Shown here piece by piece: positions 1-8,412 of a stretch of DNA of 64,000 nucleotides (position 1 is its first letter; each line of letters opens with the position of its first letter). A model generated the notes under the pieces. The model searched no databases, was not told the DNA's origin, and saw only the letters and a program-made list of their open reading frames with translations. Position numbers and translations under genes: made by a program. The stretch covers positions 882,001 through 946,000 of the forward strand of contig NZ_CP129113.1 in assembly GCF_030762805.1 (NCBI RefSeq), read 5' to 3'. This DNA is from Aciduricibacillus chroicocephali (GTDB lineage: Bacteria; Bacillota; Bacilli; Bacillales; Amphibacillaceae).

Positions 1-139
1 GCTTGGCATCATCGCAGTTATAGCAATGATATTAAATGCATTTTTTAGCCAATTCATGGCGAGTGGCTGGTCTATTGTTCTTGGTACAATTATCGGTGGA
101 GCCAGTGGTATCTTTCTTATTAAGGAGGCAAAAGCATGA
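1..139 (+). CDS. azlC: AzlC-family branched-chain amino-acid exporter subunit, C-terminal end (partial)
   Basis: The reading frame is open from the window edge (first full codon at base 2) and stops at TGA 137-139. The visible 45 residues form hydrophobic segments with an alanine/glycine-rich end, as in the last membrane helices of AzlC. The stop overlaps the start of azlD as ATGA, the usual azlCD coupling. AzlC is the large subunit of an inner-membrane exporter for branched-chain amino acids and their analogues. The identification rests mainly on the AzlD partner, because the diagnostic N-terminal part lies outside the window. Confidence 0.7.
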   Translation, partial: LGIIAVIAMILNAFFSQFMASGWSIVLGTIIGGASGIFLIKEAKA

Positions 140-429
140 TTTTGCTTATTGTGATTGGTATGTCACTTGCTACGATGATTCCACGACTAGTGCCCGTTTT
201 TATTGTAGATAGGCTTGAATTTCGTCCTTGGTTGAATCGCTGGCTCGCTGCCATTCCGTATGCAGCTCTTGGTGCCCTCATTTTTCCTGGAATACTTTTT
301 GTGAGGGAAAGTTCGCCGGTTGCAGGTATTTTAGGAGGTTTATTTGCGCTGTTACTCAGCCTGTTTCGTTTGAACATCGTTCTAATCGTAATTGGTGCCA
401 TACTGTTCATGTATTTCTACCCGGCATAA
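136..429 (+). CDS. azlD: AzlD-family branched-chain amino-acid exporter small subunit
   Basis: This 97-residue membrane protein has about four hydrophobic segments and the early MIPRLVP motif typical of AzlD (Thr/Pro/Arg after the first helix). Its ATG overlaps the azlC stop by 4 nt, so translation is probably coupled. AzlD is the small subunit that works with AzlC to export branched-chain amino acids across the cytoplasmic membrane. The length fits the family (about 100-110 aa). No terminator is evident before the next gene 72 nt downstream. Confidence 0.85.
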   Translation: MILLIVIGMSLATMIPRLVPVFIVDRLEFRPWLNRWLAAIPYAALGALIFPGILFVRESSPVAGILGGLFALLLSLFRLNIVLIVIGAILFMYFYPA

Positions 430-501
430 CGTTCTTTAATAGTATAATCAAGCATTTTTGGTCAAAGATATAGGCATGATGAATGAAAGTAGGATGAACA
501 G

Positions 502-1722
502 ATGACACAGACAGCGGCCAAAGATAATAAAAACGATCAGCGCTGGGCAATCATATCTCTCGCTTCGATTCCGCTGATTATGACACTTGGCAATTCCATG
601 CTTATACCGATTTTGCCTATGCTTGAAAAAGAACTCGATATTTCAAAGCTGGAGACTAGCTATATTATTACTGTATATTCAATTGTAGCAATTTTTTGTA
701 TTCCTATTGCTGGATACTTATCAGATCAGTTTGGCAGGAAGAAAATAATCATTCCAGCATTGATTCTGACAGGCATCGGCGGTCTTGTTGCTGGCTGGGC
801 CTCATGGAAAATGGATAACCCATACGGGATGATTCTCGTTGGTCGCATTCTTCAGGGAGTCGGCGCATCCGGTGCGATGCCGATTGTGCTCCCACTTGTA
901 GGAGATTTGTTCAAAAAGGATGATGAAGCAAGTGCGGCGCTAGGCATTATTGAAACATCAAATACAGTCGGTAAGGTACTCAGCCCAATTCTCGGCTCGC
1001 TTCTAGCGGGTTTTATCTGGTTTTTGCCATTTATGGCGATTCCGGTTTTTTCGGTCATCTCACTGTTGCTAATCATTTTCCTTGTAAAGTCTAACGCCGA
1101 AGAAAAAGAAGAGCGAATCAAATTCCGGGAATATTGGCAGATGATTAAGGGTGTGTTTAAGGAACATGCAAGATGGCTGGTAGCAGTATTTATCATTGGT
1201 GCGATTCTCATGTTCATTCTTTTTGGATTCCTGTTTTATCTTTCGAGTTTACTCGAAGATAAATTCCATTACGATGGTTTGAAAAAAGGTTTTCTCCTTG
1301 CAATTCCGCTCCTTGCACTTTCCATTGCTTCTTATATTACGGGAAAGGCAATTAAGGACAACCTCGTCGTAATGAAATGGGTAACGTTTATCGGGATCGT
1401 CCTTTCTGGTATATCAGTAGGATTTATTTCTTTCATGGATCATTTTATTTCACTATTAATTATTTTCCTTGTATGCGGGATTGGGATTGGTGCGTCGTTA
1501 CCTTGTCTTGATTCATTAATTACGAAGAGTTTGGATAAAACAGTTCGTGGGGCAGTGACATCTATCTATAGTGCAATGCGATTCATTGGTGTTGCGGCAG
1601 GTCCTCCTGTAATCGCAGTTTTAATGAAAGTTCATCTGCTTTGGATAGTTAGTTTGCTTGCGGTTCTCGCTCTTATTGCGGCAATATTGAGCTTCCGTGG
1701 TATTCGTCCAGAAAATGATTAA
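502..1722 (+). CDS. MFS transporter, 12-TM drug/metabolite efflux type
   Basis: This 406-residue protein has about 12 predicted membrane helices and the MFS loop 2-3 signature GYLSDQFGRKK (near residues 72-82). A proline/glycine-rich helix-5 stretch, GRILQGVGASGAMP, resembles motif C of drug/H+ antiporters. It most resembles multidrug or siderophore exporters of the Bacillus YmfD type, but the substrate cannot be read from sequence. A GTAGGATG ribosome-binding site precedes the ATG. It follows azlCD on the same strand and may be read from the same or its own promoter. Confidence 0.85.
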   Translation: MTQTAAKDNKNDQRWAIISLASIPLIMTLGNSMLIPILPMLEKELDISKLETSYIITVYSIVAIFCIPIAGYLSDQFGRKKIIIPALILTGIGGLVAGWASWKMDNPYGMILVGRILQGVGASGAMPIVLPLVGDLFKKDDEASAALGIIETSNTVGKVLSPILGSLLAGFIWFLPFMAIPVFSVISLLLIIFLVKSNAEEKEERIKFREYWQMIKGVFKEHARWLVAVFIIGAILMFILFGFLFYLSSLLEDKFHYDGLKKGFLLAIPLLALSIASYITGKAIKDNLVVMKWVTFIGIVLSGISVGFISFMDHFISLLIIFLVCGIGIGASLPCLDSLITKSLDKTVRGAVTSIYSAMRFIGVAAGPPVIAVLMKVHLLWIVSLLAVLALIAAILSFRGIRPEND

Positions 1723-1793
1723 AAAAATATTCTAACCCTTGCAATTATTCTAAAAATTATGCATAATAATTAAAAGACAAGGGGGAATATCCG

Positions 1794-2021
1794 ATGAAGA
1801 AGCAGTTGACCAGTTACCAGTTAGTTTGTTATGTAGGCGAACCGCTTAAAGCTATTCGTGAAATCCCTTTTGAGATGAAATTAACAGCTCGCCTTATTCT
1901 CGATGAATTATGCCAATCGTGGAACAAGGCTCGTCTTGAAGGCATGATTGATGAAGCGTTGATCAGCGGAGATCGAGACTCATTTATGGAATTAAGTGAA
2001 AAATATAGAGAATATAAGTAG
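1794..2021 (+). CDS. Small IDEAL-domain protein
   Basis: This 75-residue soluble protein carries an IDEAL domain at its C-terminus. The family core is seen as MIDEALISGDRDSFMELSEKY (about residues 49-69, with the IDEAL-like pentapeptide at 50-54). IDEAL domains occur in several small Bacillaceae proteins and often mediate protein contacts; the function of this one is unknown. A strong AAGGGGGA ribosome-binding site lies 8 nt before the ATG, and a terminator follows at 2040. It appears to be monocistronic. Confidence 0.8.
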   Translation: MKKQLTSYQLVCYVGEPLKAIREIPFEMKLTARLILDELCQSWNKARLEGMIDEALISGDRDSFMELSEKYREYK

Positions 2022-2039
2022 AATATAATAAAGGTTAAA

Positions 2040-2066
2040 AGTCCTGTCGAATTGGCGGGGCTTTTT
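2040..2066 (+). terminator. Rho-independent terminator after IDEAL gene
   Basis: A 9-bp stem (2040-2048 with 2054-2062, including G-U pairs) and 5-nt loop are followed by a T run. Confidence 0.7.
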
Positions 2067-2097
2067 ACTATTGAAAAGGATAGAGGGGGAATTTGTT

Positions 2098-3486
2098 ATG
2101 GAATGGAGAATTGAAAAGGATACACTTGGCGAAGTAAAAGTTCCACAAGAGAAATTGTGGGGAGCACAAACACAGCGCAGTAAAGATAATTTTCCAATTG
2201 GAACTGAAAAAATGCCGCAAGAAATCATTCGAGCTTTTGCTATTTTGAAGAAAAGCTGTGCCAAAGCAAATGCTGAGCTTGGCAAATTGGAGGATGAAAA
2301 GAGAGATGCAATTGTCTATGCGGCAGATTCTGTTATAAATGGTGAACTTGATGACCATTTTCCGCTTGTGGTTTGGCAGACTGGAAGTGGCACACAATCG
2401 AACATGAATATAAATGAGGTCATTGCCCGAAAAGGAAATGAGTGGCTGGAACAGCAGGGAAGTGAATTGCGCCTTCATCCGAATGATGATGTAAATAAAT
2501 CACAAAGCTCCAATGATACATATCCGACTGCAATGCATATTGCATTTGTCCTTCATTTAAAGGAAAAGGTCCTGCCAGCAACTGAAATTTTACACGAGAC
2601 AATTGCCGCTAAAGTGAGTAAATTCGAGGGAATTGTTAAAATTGGCCGTACGCATTTGCAAGATGCAACGCCAATCACACTAGGCCAGGAAATGAGTGGC
2701 TGGCAAGCTATGCTAGAGAAGTGTAAAAGCATGATATCAAGCGCTACAGAGGAACTGTATGAGCTTGCAATTGGAGGGACTGCTGTCGGAACTGGACTAA
2801 ATGCGCATCCAGACTTTGCTGAGAAGGTCTGTCGAGAAATAGCAGATGCAACGAAGCTTCCTTTCAAGTCAGCAAAGAATAAATTCCACTCACTCACTAG
2901 CTATGATGAAGCTGTGTATGCACATGGGGCTTTGAAGGCACTGGCTGCCGATCTGATGAAAATCGCTAATGATGTCAGGTGGCTTGCAAGTGGACCAAGA
3001 AGCGGCCTAGGTGAAATTTTAATTCCTACGAATGAGCCGGGGAGCTCCATCATGCCCGGAAAAGTGAATCCTACACAGTGTGAAGCTTTGACGATGGTTT
3101 CCGTTCAAGTAATGGGCAATGATACTGCAATAGGATTGGCAGCAAGCCAAGGGAATTTCGAATTGAATGTGTACAAACCGGTTATCGCCTATAATTTCCT
3201 GCAATCATGTCGGCTTCTAGCCGATGGGATGTTATCATTTGAAGAACGCTGTGTTCGCGGCATTGAACCGAATGAAAAACAAATTAAGGACCATCTTGAA
3301 GGCTCCTTAATGCTTGTTACTGCTCTGAATCCTCATATTGGTTATGAGAAGGCTGCGGCAATTGCAAAGAAAGCATATGCGGATGAAACTACATTGAAAG
3401 AGGCTGCTGCTTCACTTGGTATCCTGGATGAAGCGGAATTTGACCGTCTAGTGCGTCCTGAAGAAATGGTTTCTCCAAAAGCGTAA
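2098..3486 (+). CDS. fumC: Class II fumarate hydratase
   Basis: The 462-residue protein matches the usual length of class II fumarases (fumarate + water to L-malate, TCA cycle, cytosolic homotetramer). Visible signatures are the fumarase/aspartase motif [11 protein letters not shown] with the catalytic-loop serine, the substrate-binding SGTQSNMN stretch, and the [10 protein letters not shown] segment with the catalytic histidine. The ATG at 2098 is preferred because AGGGGG lies 8-9 nt upstream; an in-frame TTG at 2071 has no such site. A terminator follows at once, so the gene is probably monocistronic. Confidence 0.97.
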   Translation: MEWRIEKDTLGEVKVPQEKLWGAQTQRSKDNFPIGTEKMPQEIIRAFAILKKSCAKANAELGKLEDEKRDAIVYAADSVINGELDDHFPLVVWQTGSGTQSNMNINEVIARKGNEWLEQQGSELRLHPNDDVNKSQSSNDTYPTAMHIAFVLHLKEKVLPATEILHETIAAKVSKFEGIVKIGRTHLQDATPITLGQEMSGWQAMLEKCKSMISSATEELYELAIGGTAVGTGLNAHPDFAEKVCREIADATKLPFKSAKNKFHSLTSYDEAVYAHGALKALAADLMKIANDVRWLASGPRSGLGEILIPTNEPGSSIMPGKVNPTQCEALTMVSVQVMGNDTAIGLAASQGNFELNVYKPVIAYNFLQSCRLLADGMLSFEERCVRGIEPNEKQIKDHLEGSLMLVTALNPHIGYEKAAAIAKKAYADETTLKEAAASLGILDEAEFDRLVRPEEMVSPKA

Positions 3487-3495
3487 ATATCAACT

Positions 3496-3524
3496 ATCCG
3501 TCTGCATGAAGCAGGCGGATTTTT
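3496..3524 (+). terminator. Rho-independent terminator after fumC
   Basis: A 10-bp stem (3496-3505 with 3511-3520), 5-nt loop and T run. Confidence 0.85.
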
Positions 3525-3602
3525 CATTAGTAAAAATTTTTTCAAAAAAAATGAGTGAACTTCGGAAAACGGTACACAATATAGGTACAGGAGGTGAACA
3601 AC

Positions 3603-3809
3603 ATGGCTAACAACAACAACTCAAACGAACTTCTTGTACCTGGCGTACAGGAGGCACTTGACCAAATGAAATACGAAATCGCTCAGGAGTTCGGCGTGAA
3701 CCTTGGTGGAGAAACTACTTCTCGTGCAAACGGTTCTGTCGGTGGAGAGATCACTAAGCGTCTTGTCCGTACAGCTCAAGAGCAAATGCGCGGCTACGGC
3801 CAGCAATAA
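3603..3809 (+). CDS. Alpha/beta-type small acid-soluble spore protein
   Basis: This 68-residue DNA-binding protein is made in the forespore and protects spore DNA. It contains the GPR protease site region YEIAQEFGV and the highly conserved blocks [22 protein letters not shown] at 3589-3594 fixes the ATG at 3603. A possible sigma-G promoter is TGAGTG (3552) with CACAATA (3575), 17 nt apart, but it would leave a very short leader and is uncertain. A strong terminator follows, giving a free-standing gene as is usual for ssp genes. Confidence 0.96.
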   Translation: MANNNNSNELLVPGVQEALDQMKYEIAQEFGVNLGGETTSRANGSVGGEITKRLVRTAQEQMRGYGQQ

Positions 3810-3829
3810 CAACTGAATATAGAATGGCT

Positions 3830-3860
3830 AAAAGAGGGAGTTTTTAAGCTCCCTCTTTTT
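3830..3860 (+). terminator. Rho-independent terminator after SASP gene
   Basis: An 11-bp stem, AAAGAGGGAG with CTCCCTCTTT, and long T run. Confidence 0.9.
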
Positions 3861-4030
3861 AATTTTTACATAAAGAAGATAAATGAAAATAAATTTTTCC
3901 TATAAACGAAAATAAAATTTCTCTACATAATAAATATTAGAAGCACTCTTTTCATGTAACTCAAATAGTATACAGAGTGTCATGTCTTTGATATAGTTAT
4001 TCACGACATGAACGAACAGGAGGCATGATT

Positions 4031-4378
4031 ATGACGAACTTGTATGATGCTGCTTATGATTTGGAAAAGGCAATCAGAAACAGCAATGAATTCAGTAATT
4101 TGAAAACAGCATATGAAGCAGTTATGAATGATTCATCTGCAAGGCAGATGTTCGAGAACTTCCGAGATACACAAATTGCTCTTCAGGAGAAACAAATGAG
4201 CGGGCAAGAAATTACTGAAGAGGAAGTCCAGAGAGCGACACAAATTGTGGAGCTGGTACAACAACACGCTGCAATCTCCAGACTAATGGAAGAAGAACAG
4301 CGCTTGAATCTTGTCATTGGGGAAATCAGCCAGATTATCACAAAGCCGCTTGAAGAATTGTATAGCACAGTTAAATAA
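4031..4378 (+). CDS. yheA: YheA, YlbF/YmcA-family protein
   Basis: This 115-residue, mostly helical protein belongs to the YlbF/YmcA (DUF964) family and is close to B. subtilis YheA, with the shared blocks LYDAAYDLE, MFENFRD and KPLEELY. YlbF and YmcA paralogues act in a complex with YaaT that affects RNase Y; the role of YheA itself is not established. The second ATG (4031) is chosen because AGGAGG ends 7 nt upstream, whereas the ATG at 4025 is only 1 nt away. In B. subtilis several genes, including yhaO-yhaN, separate yheA from yhaM; here the two are adjacent. Confidence 0.93.
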   Translation: MTNLYDAAYDLEKAIRNSNEFSNLKTAYEAVMNDSSARQMFENFRDTQIALQEKQMSGQEITEEEVQRATQIVELVQQHAAISRLMEEEQRLNLVIGEISQIITKPLEELYSTVK

Positions 4379-4387
4379 TTGTTAGTA

Positions 4388-4418
4388 AACCCGCGGATCT
4401 TTCATCTGCGGGTTCTTT
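4388..4418 (+). terminator. Rho-independent terminator after yheA
   Basis: A 10-bp stem, AACCCGCGGA with TCTGCGGGTT (one G-U pair), followed by CTTTT. Confidence 0.85.
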
Positions 4419-4504
4419 TAGATTATTGGTGAAAAGATTTTATTTTAGCGAAAAGGGAATGGTTCAACAGTTCTAACTCGTTTAGCGGGAAGGAGAGAAT
4501 ATTA

Positions 4505-5461
4505 ATGGCAATCGGTAAACAAAAGGTTGGGGAAATATTTGAGGGATTTGCTCTTATTAAAGATGTGAAGAAAGGAACAACGAGTGGTGGTAAGCCATTT
4601 CTTACACTTGTATTTGGTGACCAGACAGGAGAAATGGAAGCAAAATTATGGGACTCAACGAAAGAGGACGAGCAGCTGTTGTTGCCTGAATCCATTGTCC
4701 TTGTTAATGGAGAAATTGGTCAGTTCCGCGGTAAGGCCCAAATGCGGATCAATGCAATTCGCCCTGCGCAACCGACTGATGGGGTACATATTGCAGATTT
4801 TATCGAAAAGGCGCCAGTGGCTGTTGAGGAATTGAAAGACAGAATCATGGAAGCCATTTTTGAAATGAAGAATCCGAATCTGCAACGGATTGTACGTGCC
4901 TTTGTGAAGAAGTACGAAGAAAATTTGTTCTTGTATCCGGCTGCCTCCCGTAATCACCATGAATACACTTCAGGTTTAGCACATCATATTGTTGGCATGC
5001 TTGGACTTGCAAAAGGAGTGCATGATTTACATCCGGAAATTGATCGTGATCTTCTATATGCAGGTATCATTCTGCATGATATTGGGAAGTTGCGTGAATT
5101 GTCTGGTGTCATCTCGACGAGTTATACAACTGAAGGAAAACTACTTGGGCATATTTCTATCATGGTCGAGGAAATCGCACAGATGGCACGCGAATTACAA
5201 ATTGAAGGCGAAGAAGTACTCGTGCTTCAGCATATGGTATTAAGTCATCATGGCAAGGCAGAGTGGGGAAGCCCGAAGCCTCCAATGATACGTGAGGCAG
5301 AAATCCTTCATCTCATTGATCTGATGGATGCTCGTTTGAATATGCTTGGCCGAGTTCTTGAAAATACGGCACCTGGAGAGTTTACAGAACGAATTTTTTC
5401 ATTGGAACAGCGCAGTTTTTACAAACCTGCTTTTTCAGTAAAAACTGAATTGGATGCATGA
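4505..5461 (+). CDS. yhaM: 3'-5' exoribonuclease YhaM
   Basis: The 318-residue protein has an N-terminal OB-fold nucleic-acid-binding domain (about residues 10-95) and a C-terminal HD metal-dependent domain (about 150-300). The HD ligands are visible in HHEYTSGLAHH, ILHDIGK and LSHHG. YhaM is a Mn-dependent 3'-5' exonuclease that trims short 3' tails on transcripts after Rho-independent termination. It sits directly upstream of yhaL as in B. subtilis, but the usual yhaN-yhaO upstream partners are missing. Confidence 0.96.
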   Translation: MAIGKQKVGEIFEGFALIKDVKKGTTSGGKPFLTLVFGDQTGEMEAKLWDSTKEDEQLLLPESIVLVNGEIGQFRGKAQMRINAIRPAQPTDGVHIADFIEKAPVAVEELKDRIMEAIFEMKNPNLQRIVRAFVKKYEENLFLYPAASRNHHEYTSGLAHHIVGMLGLAKGVHDLHPEIDRDLLYAGIILHDIGKLRELSGVISTSYTTEGKLLGHISIMVEEIAQMARELQIEGEEVLVLQHMVLSHHGKAEWGSPKPPMIREAEILHLIDLMDARLNMLGRVLENTAPGEFTERIFSLEQRSFYKPAFSVKTELDA

Positions 5462-5514
5462 ATGACTGATCAGCCTCATACAATGGCAATAGACAAGCCA
5501 AAGGAGGCATTATC

Positions 5515-5715
5515 ATGATAGCAGGTATTCCAATATGGGTCTTTGCGGCGATCGGTTTAATTTTTTTCTCTGGTGTTATGGCCTTCCGAGCAATGCGTGC
5601 AGAACGGCAACTCGAAAATCAGTTTATTGAAAAAGAGGGCAATATCTTTATTGAACGAATGGAAGCAGAGCGGGCAGCACGCTCACAGCATGGACATGCC
5701 GGAGAAACACAATAG
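5515..5715 (+). CDS. yhaL: YhaL small membrane protein
   Basis: This 66-residue protein has one N-terminal membrane helix (about residues 4-24) followed by a charged helical tail with MRAERQLE and MEAERAAR. Size, topology and position between yhaM and convergent prsA match B. subtilis YhaL, a sporulation-associated protein of unknown activity. An AAGGAGG ribosome-binding site precedes the ATG, and a shared bidirectional terminator follows. Confidence 0.85.
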   Translation: MIAGIPIWVFAAIGLIFFSGVMAFRAMRAERQLENQFIEKEGNIFIERMEAERAARSQHGHAGETQ

Positions 5716-5722
5716 AGGATAG

Positions 5723-5762
5723 AAAAAGTCCGCGAAGCATTCTTATGCTTCGCGGACTTTTT
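5723..5762. terminator. Bidirectional terminator between yhaL and prsA
   Basis: A near-perfect 18-bp stem with a 4-nt loop, flanked by A and T runs, serves both convergent genes. Confidence 0.95.
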
Positions 5763-5768
5763 GATTAA

Positions 5769-6671
5769 TTAACCTTGTGGAATGGTCTGTTGGCTATCGT
5801 CCTGTTTAAGAGCATCTTTCAAGTCTTTGACTTTGATCTTTACATCAGCTTCTTTAACAAGTTTATCTAGCTTCTCCTGAGCTTTCACAGGATCAATCTT
5901 CTTCATAGCCAGTTCACGGCGAATGTCTTTCTTCGCCTTGTCATAGGATTCTACATCTTTGTTTTCACGCTTGTCTTCAAGCTTGATGATGTGGTAGCCG
6001 AAGCTGGACTGGACCGGATCTGAAACCTCGCCTTTTTTCATTTTATAGGCTGCATTAAGGAATGCCTCGTCCATATTATCTTTGGCAGAGAACCAGCCAA
6101 GTTCGCCACCCTTGTCCTTGTTGGCATCATCTTTTGAATATTTCTTAGCCAATTCGGCGAAGTCGCCACCTGCATCCAATTCTTTTTTCACTTTTTCAGC
6201 TGTTTTCTTATCGTCGACAAGAATGTGGCTTGCTTTAAGTTCAGTCTTCATGCGATCATACTGCTTCTTGATATCAGCATCTTTCACTTTGATATCTTCT
6301 GTGACAGCTTGTTCCTGAAGAAGGTTCAGGCGCAAGTTTTCCTTCAGCTGCTTCTCAGTGAAGCCTTGTTGCTGAAGAGCTTGCTTATAGCCATCGCCAA
6401 GCTGATCTTTAATCTTCTGAAGTTCATCATTTACTTGCTTGTCAGTTACTTTGTACTTGTCTTCAAGGACTTTAGCTGTAACCATTTCCTTCAGCACATC
6501 ATTACCGCTGCGTTGTTTCATTTCGTTATAGAAATCTTCTTTTTTGATGTCACCGGCTTTGGAAGTAGCGATCGTTTCCGGATCTCCTTTTCCTGAACCT
6601 GAATCATTGCTGCATGCAGCCAGACCAAAAATACTGGCGGACAGTGTCAGCGCAATTGCTAATTTCTTCAT
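5769..6671 (-). CDS. prsA: PrsA, extracytoplasmic foldase lipoprotein (parvulin type)
   Basis: The 300-residue precursor has a lipoprotein signal with lipobox LAAC (Cys20). A flexible Ser/Gly linker follows, then a chaperone-like region and a parvulin (PpiC) peptidyl-prolyl isomerase domain at about 145-235, recognisable from ELKASHILV, GGELGWF and FGYHIIKLED. PrsA is anchored to the outer face of the membrane and helps exported proteins and penicillin-binding proteins fold. It lies convergent to yhaL as in B. subtilis. Confidence 0.97.
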   Translation of the reverse strand: MKKLAIALTLSASIFGLAACSNDSGSGKGDPETIATSKAGDIKKEDFYNEMKQRSGNDVLKEMVTAKVLEDKYKVTDKQVNDELQKIKDQLGDGYKQALQQQGFTEKQLKENLRLNLLQEQAVTEDIKVKDADIKKQYDRMKTELKASHILVDDKKTAEKVKKELDAGGDFAELAKKYSKDDANKDKGGELGWFSAKDNMDEAFLNAAYKMKKGEVSDPVQSSFGYHIIKLEDKRENKDVESYDKAKKDIRRELAMKKIDPVKAQEKLDKLVKEADVKIKVKDLKDALKQDDSQQTIPQG

Positions 6672-6805
6672 CTATGAACACTCCCAGTTTTAATGTTTGC
6701 GGACAAGACTTAATATAACATATATGATGGGGGAAAACATAGTCAAATCCTCTACAAAGATACGAGCTATTCCGACATATCTGGTTCAAAGGCCTTCATT
6801 AAAAT

Positions 6806-6836
6806 AAAAAGACAGCAGGCTTTTTGGCCCGCTGTC
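6806..6836 (-). terminator. Terminator downstream of yhaJ-like gene
   Basis: A stem pairing GACAGC (6811-6816) with GCTGTC (6831-6836), extended by GGC/GGCC pairs. On the minus strand it is followed by a T-rich run. Confidence 0.8.
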
Positions 6837-6837
6837 A

Positions 6838-7386
6838 TCATTGTGTATCCTGCTCAATCAAAATATCCATGCCACATGTCCGGTTGGCGACCATAGAGCG
6901 CTTCGGAGCGCGTAGCAAATGCCCAGTATAGATAAAATCTTTAAGTGAAAGTCCGATATTGGCTGCCGTCAGTATAAGCGTATAGACGTAGAAATCTTTT
7001 AATACAAGGCTTGAAATCAGACCTGGCACAGTGAAAAGAATTGTCGGTGACAGGGCAGTGAGCATAGATACAGGTTTTGACAAATGGTTTTTTGTACAAA
7101 AGTAAAAAACAGGAAATATTTTCAGCTTCCAGCGTTGAACAATGCGAATCTGTTTTCCGAGCAAAATGCATGGAACAAGATGCAGCAATGAGTATATTGT
7201 TGGCATCAGGAGAAAGATTACAGCGAATGGGAAGAATGCCCCGTCATTCGTAAACGCTTTGTGATGAAAAATGGAAATCGGTACGTAAAGCAGTATGAAC
7301 ATGAACAAACCAAGCAGAAACGATACAAAATAACGGCGTTCCTGGCCATATTCTTTATTCATGTTGACACTCTTCCAGCAATTCAC
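6838..7386 (-). CDS. yhaJ: DUF3267-type integral membrane protein (YhaJ-like)
   Basis: This 182-residue protein has about four membrane helices and a WKSVNMNKEYG-type N-terminus shared with Bacillus YhaJ proteins (DUF3267). Some DUF3267 members carry an HExxH zinc site; here the equivalent stretch reads SLLHLVPCI, so no zincin motif is present and the activity is unknown. I place the start at GTG 7386 because GGAGGG lies 7 nt upstream; an in-frame TTG at 7401 overlaps that site. It sits between prsA and yhaI as in B. subtilis. Confidence 0.75.
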   Translation of the reverse strand: MNCWKSVNMNKEYGQERRYFVSFLLGLFMFILLYVPISIFHHKAFTNDGAFFPFAVIFLLMPTIYSLLHLVPCILLGKQIRIVQRWKLKIFPVFYFCTKNHLSKPVSMLTALSPTILFTVPGLISSLVLKDFYVYTLILTAANIGLSLKDFIYTGHLLRAPKRSMVANRTCGMDILIEQDTQ

Positions 7387-7520
7387 CTTAGGTCCCTCCA
7401 AAATTAACTTATTTCATCGTTATGATAGAAAATCATAGTATCTTTTATTGAAAAAATCAACAGTCTTTTTAACTTTTTTAAAGGAATTAAATATATAATG
7501 AGGAATATGTACTTAACGCG

Positions 7521-7880
7521 TTGAAAGGAGGGCTTCCAATCAATACATTATCATTCCATCTGCATCTGATTTCCGACCTTATCAGTGCTGATGAATATCC
7601 ATTTACAAAACTTGTAATCAACAAGGGACTGACCGAGCCGGAATATAATGAATTGTTCCATCTGCTGGAGGAATTGAATTGCCGCTACATTCAGCAGAAG
7701 GAGGAAGGCCTCCTCGACTATACGTGTTTGCTCATTCATTTTGCCGGGATGCTGAATTTAAAGTTGCATCCGGACCAGGCAATGCTTGCATTGAAGAGGC
7801 AAGGCCTCTATACAGAGCTTATGGAAGAATTCATAGGAATAATTAAGAAATCGGAAAAACGAGGCCTTAGATGGCGTTGA
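7521..7880 (+). CDS. yhaI: YhaI, DUF1878-family protein
   Basis: This soluble helical protein of about 115 residues belongs to the DUF1878 (YhaI) family. Recognisable blocks are DEYPFTKLVI and LIHFAGMLNLKLHPDQAMLAL. Position next to yhaJ and yhaH agrees with B. subtilis. The start is ambiguous: TTG 7521 is the only conventional in-frame codon but has no ribosome-binding site, whereas a near-ideal AAAGGAGGG (7524-7532) lies 6 nt before an ATC codon at 7539. The true product may begin there. The function is unknown. The scoC (hpr) gene that follows yhaI in B. subtilis is absent. Confidence 0.82.
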   Translation: MKGGLPINTLSFHLHLISDLISADEYPFTKLVINKGLTEPEYNELFHLLEELNCRYIQQKEEGLLDYTCLLIHFAGMLNLKLHPDQAMLALKRQGLYTELMEEFIGIIKKSEKRGLRWR

Positions 7881-7882
7881 AT

Positions 7883-7922
7883 AAAAAATGTCCGGCTAGA
7901 CTGAGACTAGCCGGACATTTTT
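7883..7922. terminator. Bidirectional terminator between yhaI and yhaH
   Basis: An AAAAAATGTCCGGCTAG arm pairs with CTAGCCGGACATTTTTT around a 6-nt loop. The yhaH stop lies in its T run. Confidence 0.93.
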
Positions 7923-8281
7923 TATTTTTTATTTACTTTATCTTCCAAGTCGCGCAAAGATGCCTCGATTTGTTCGAGATACTCATGGATATTTTGCTGA
8001 TGCGGTGCGACAGCATGTTTCCATTCTTCTACGGATTTTTTCATTTCTTTAGTAAGATTGTTCATGAGAGCCGCGCCTTCTTTGGAAGTCTCGGCAATCT
8101 GTCGTTTGAGACGCAAGCCGTCAAGTTTCACGCTGTCGGCAAGCTCTTTCCATTCAAGGCCTTGCTGTTTTACACGGAAACGGACGTCTCTTCCAGAAGA
8201 AGGTGTGCTCAGCAACGTGGCGAGCGCTCCGGCGGCACTGCCGACCAGGACACCAAGTGCGAGTGATTTTGCATTAGCCAT
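7922..8281 (-). CDS. yhaH: YhaH, YtxH-domain protein
   Basis: This 119-residue protein has an N-terminal glycine/alanine-rich membrane helix (ALGVLVGSAAGALATLL, about residues 7-23) followed by STPSSGRD and a long charged helical tail, the hallmark of the YtxH family of Gram-positive stress-linked proteins. Its exact role is unknown. AAAGGAG 7 nt upstream fixes the ATG at 8281. It lies between yhaI and trpP as in B. subtilis, with its own terminators on both sides. Confidence 0.9.
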   Translation of the reverse strand: MANAKSLALGVLVGSAAGALATLLSTPSSGRDVRFRVKQQGLEWKELADSVKLDGLRLKRQIAETSKEGAALMNNLTKEMKKSVEEWKHAVAPHQQNIHEYLEQIEASLRDLEDKVNKK

Positions 8282-8363
8282 ATGATCGCTCCTTTGTTCA
8301 TTGCTATAATTATCATTTCCCTGATGATATGCTGTCAATCGTGAAATATGATTCATAGGCAGG

Positions 8364-8394
8364 AAAACCCCCTGGCAAACTGCCAGAGGATTTT
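8364..8394 (-). terminator. Terminator after trpP
   Basis: Stem between AAAACCCCCTGGCA (8364-8377) and TGCCAGAGGATTTT (8381-8394); the minus-strand transcript ends in a T run. Confidence 0.85.
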
Positions 8395-8412
8395 CACTTT
8401 GGAATGCTAAAA

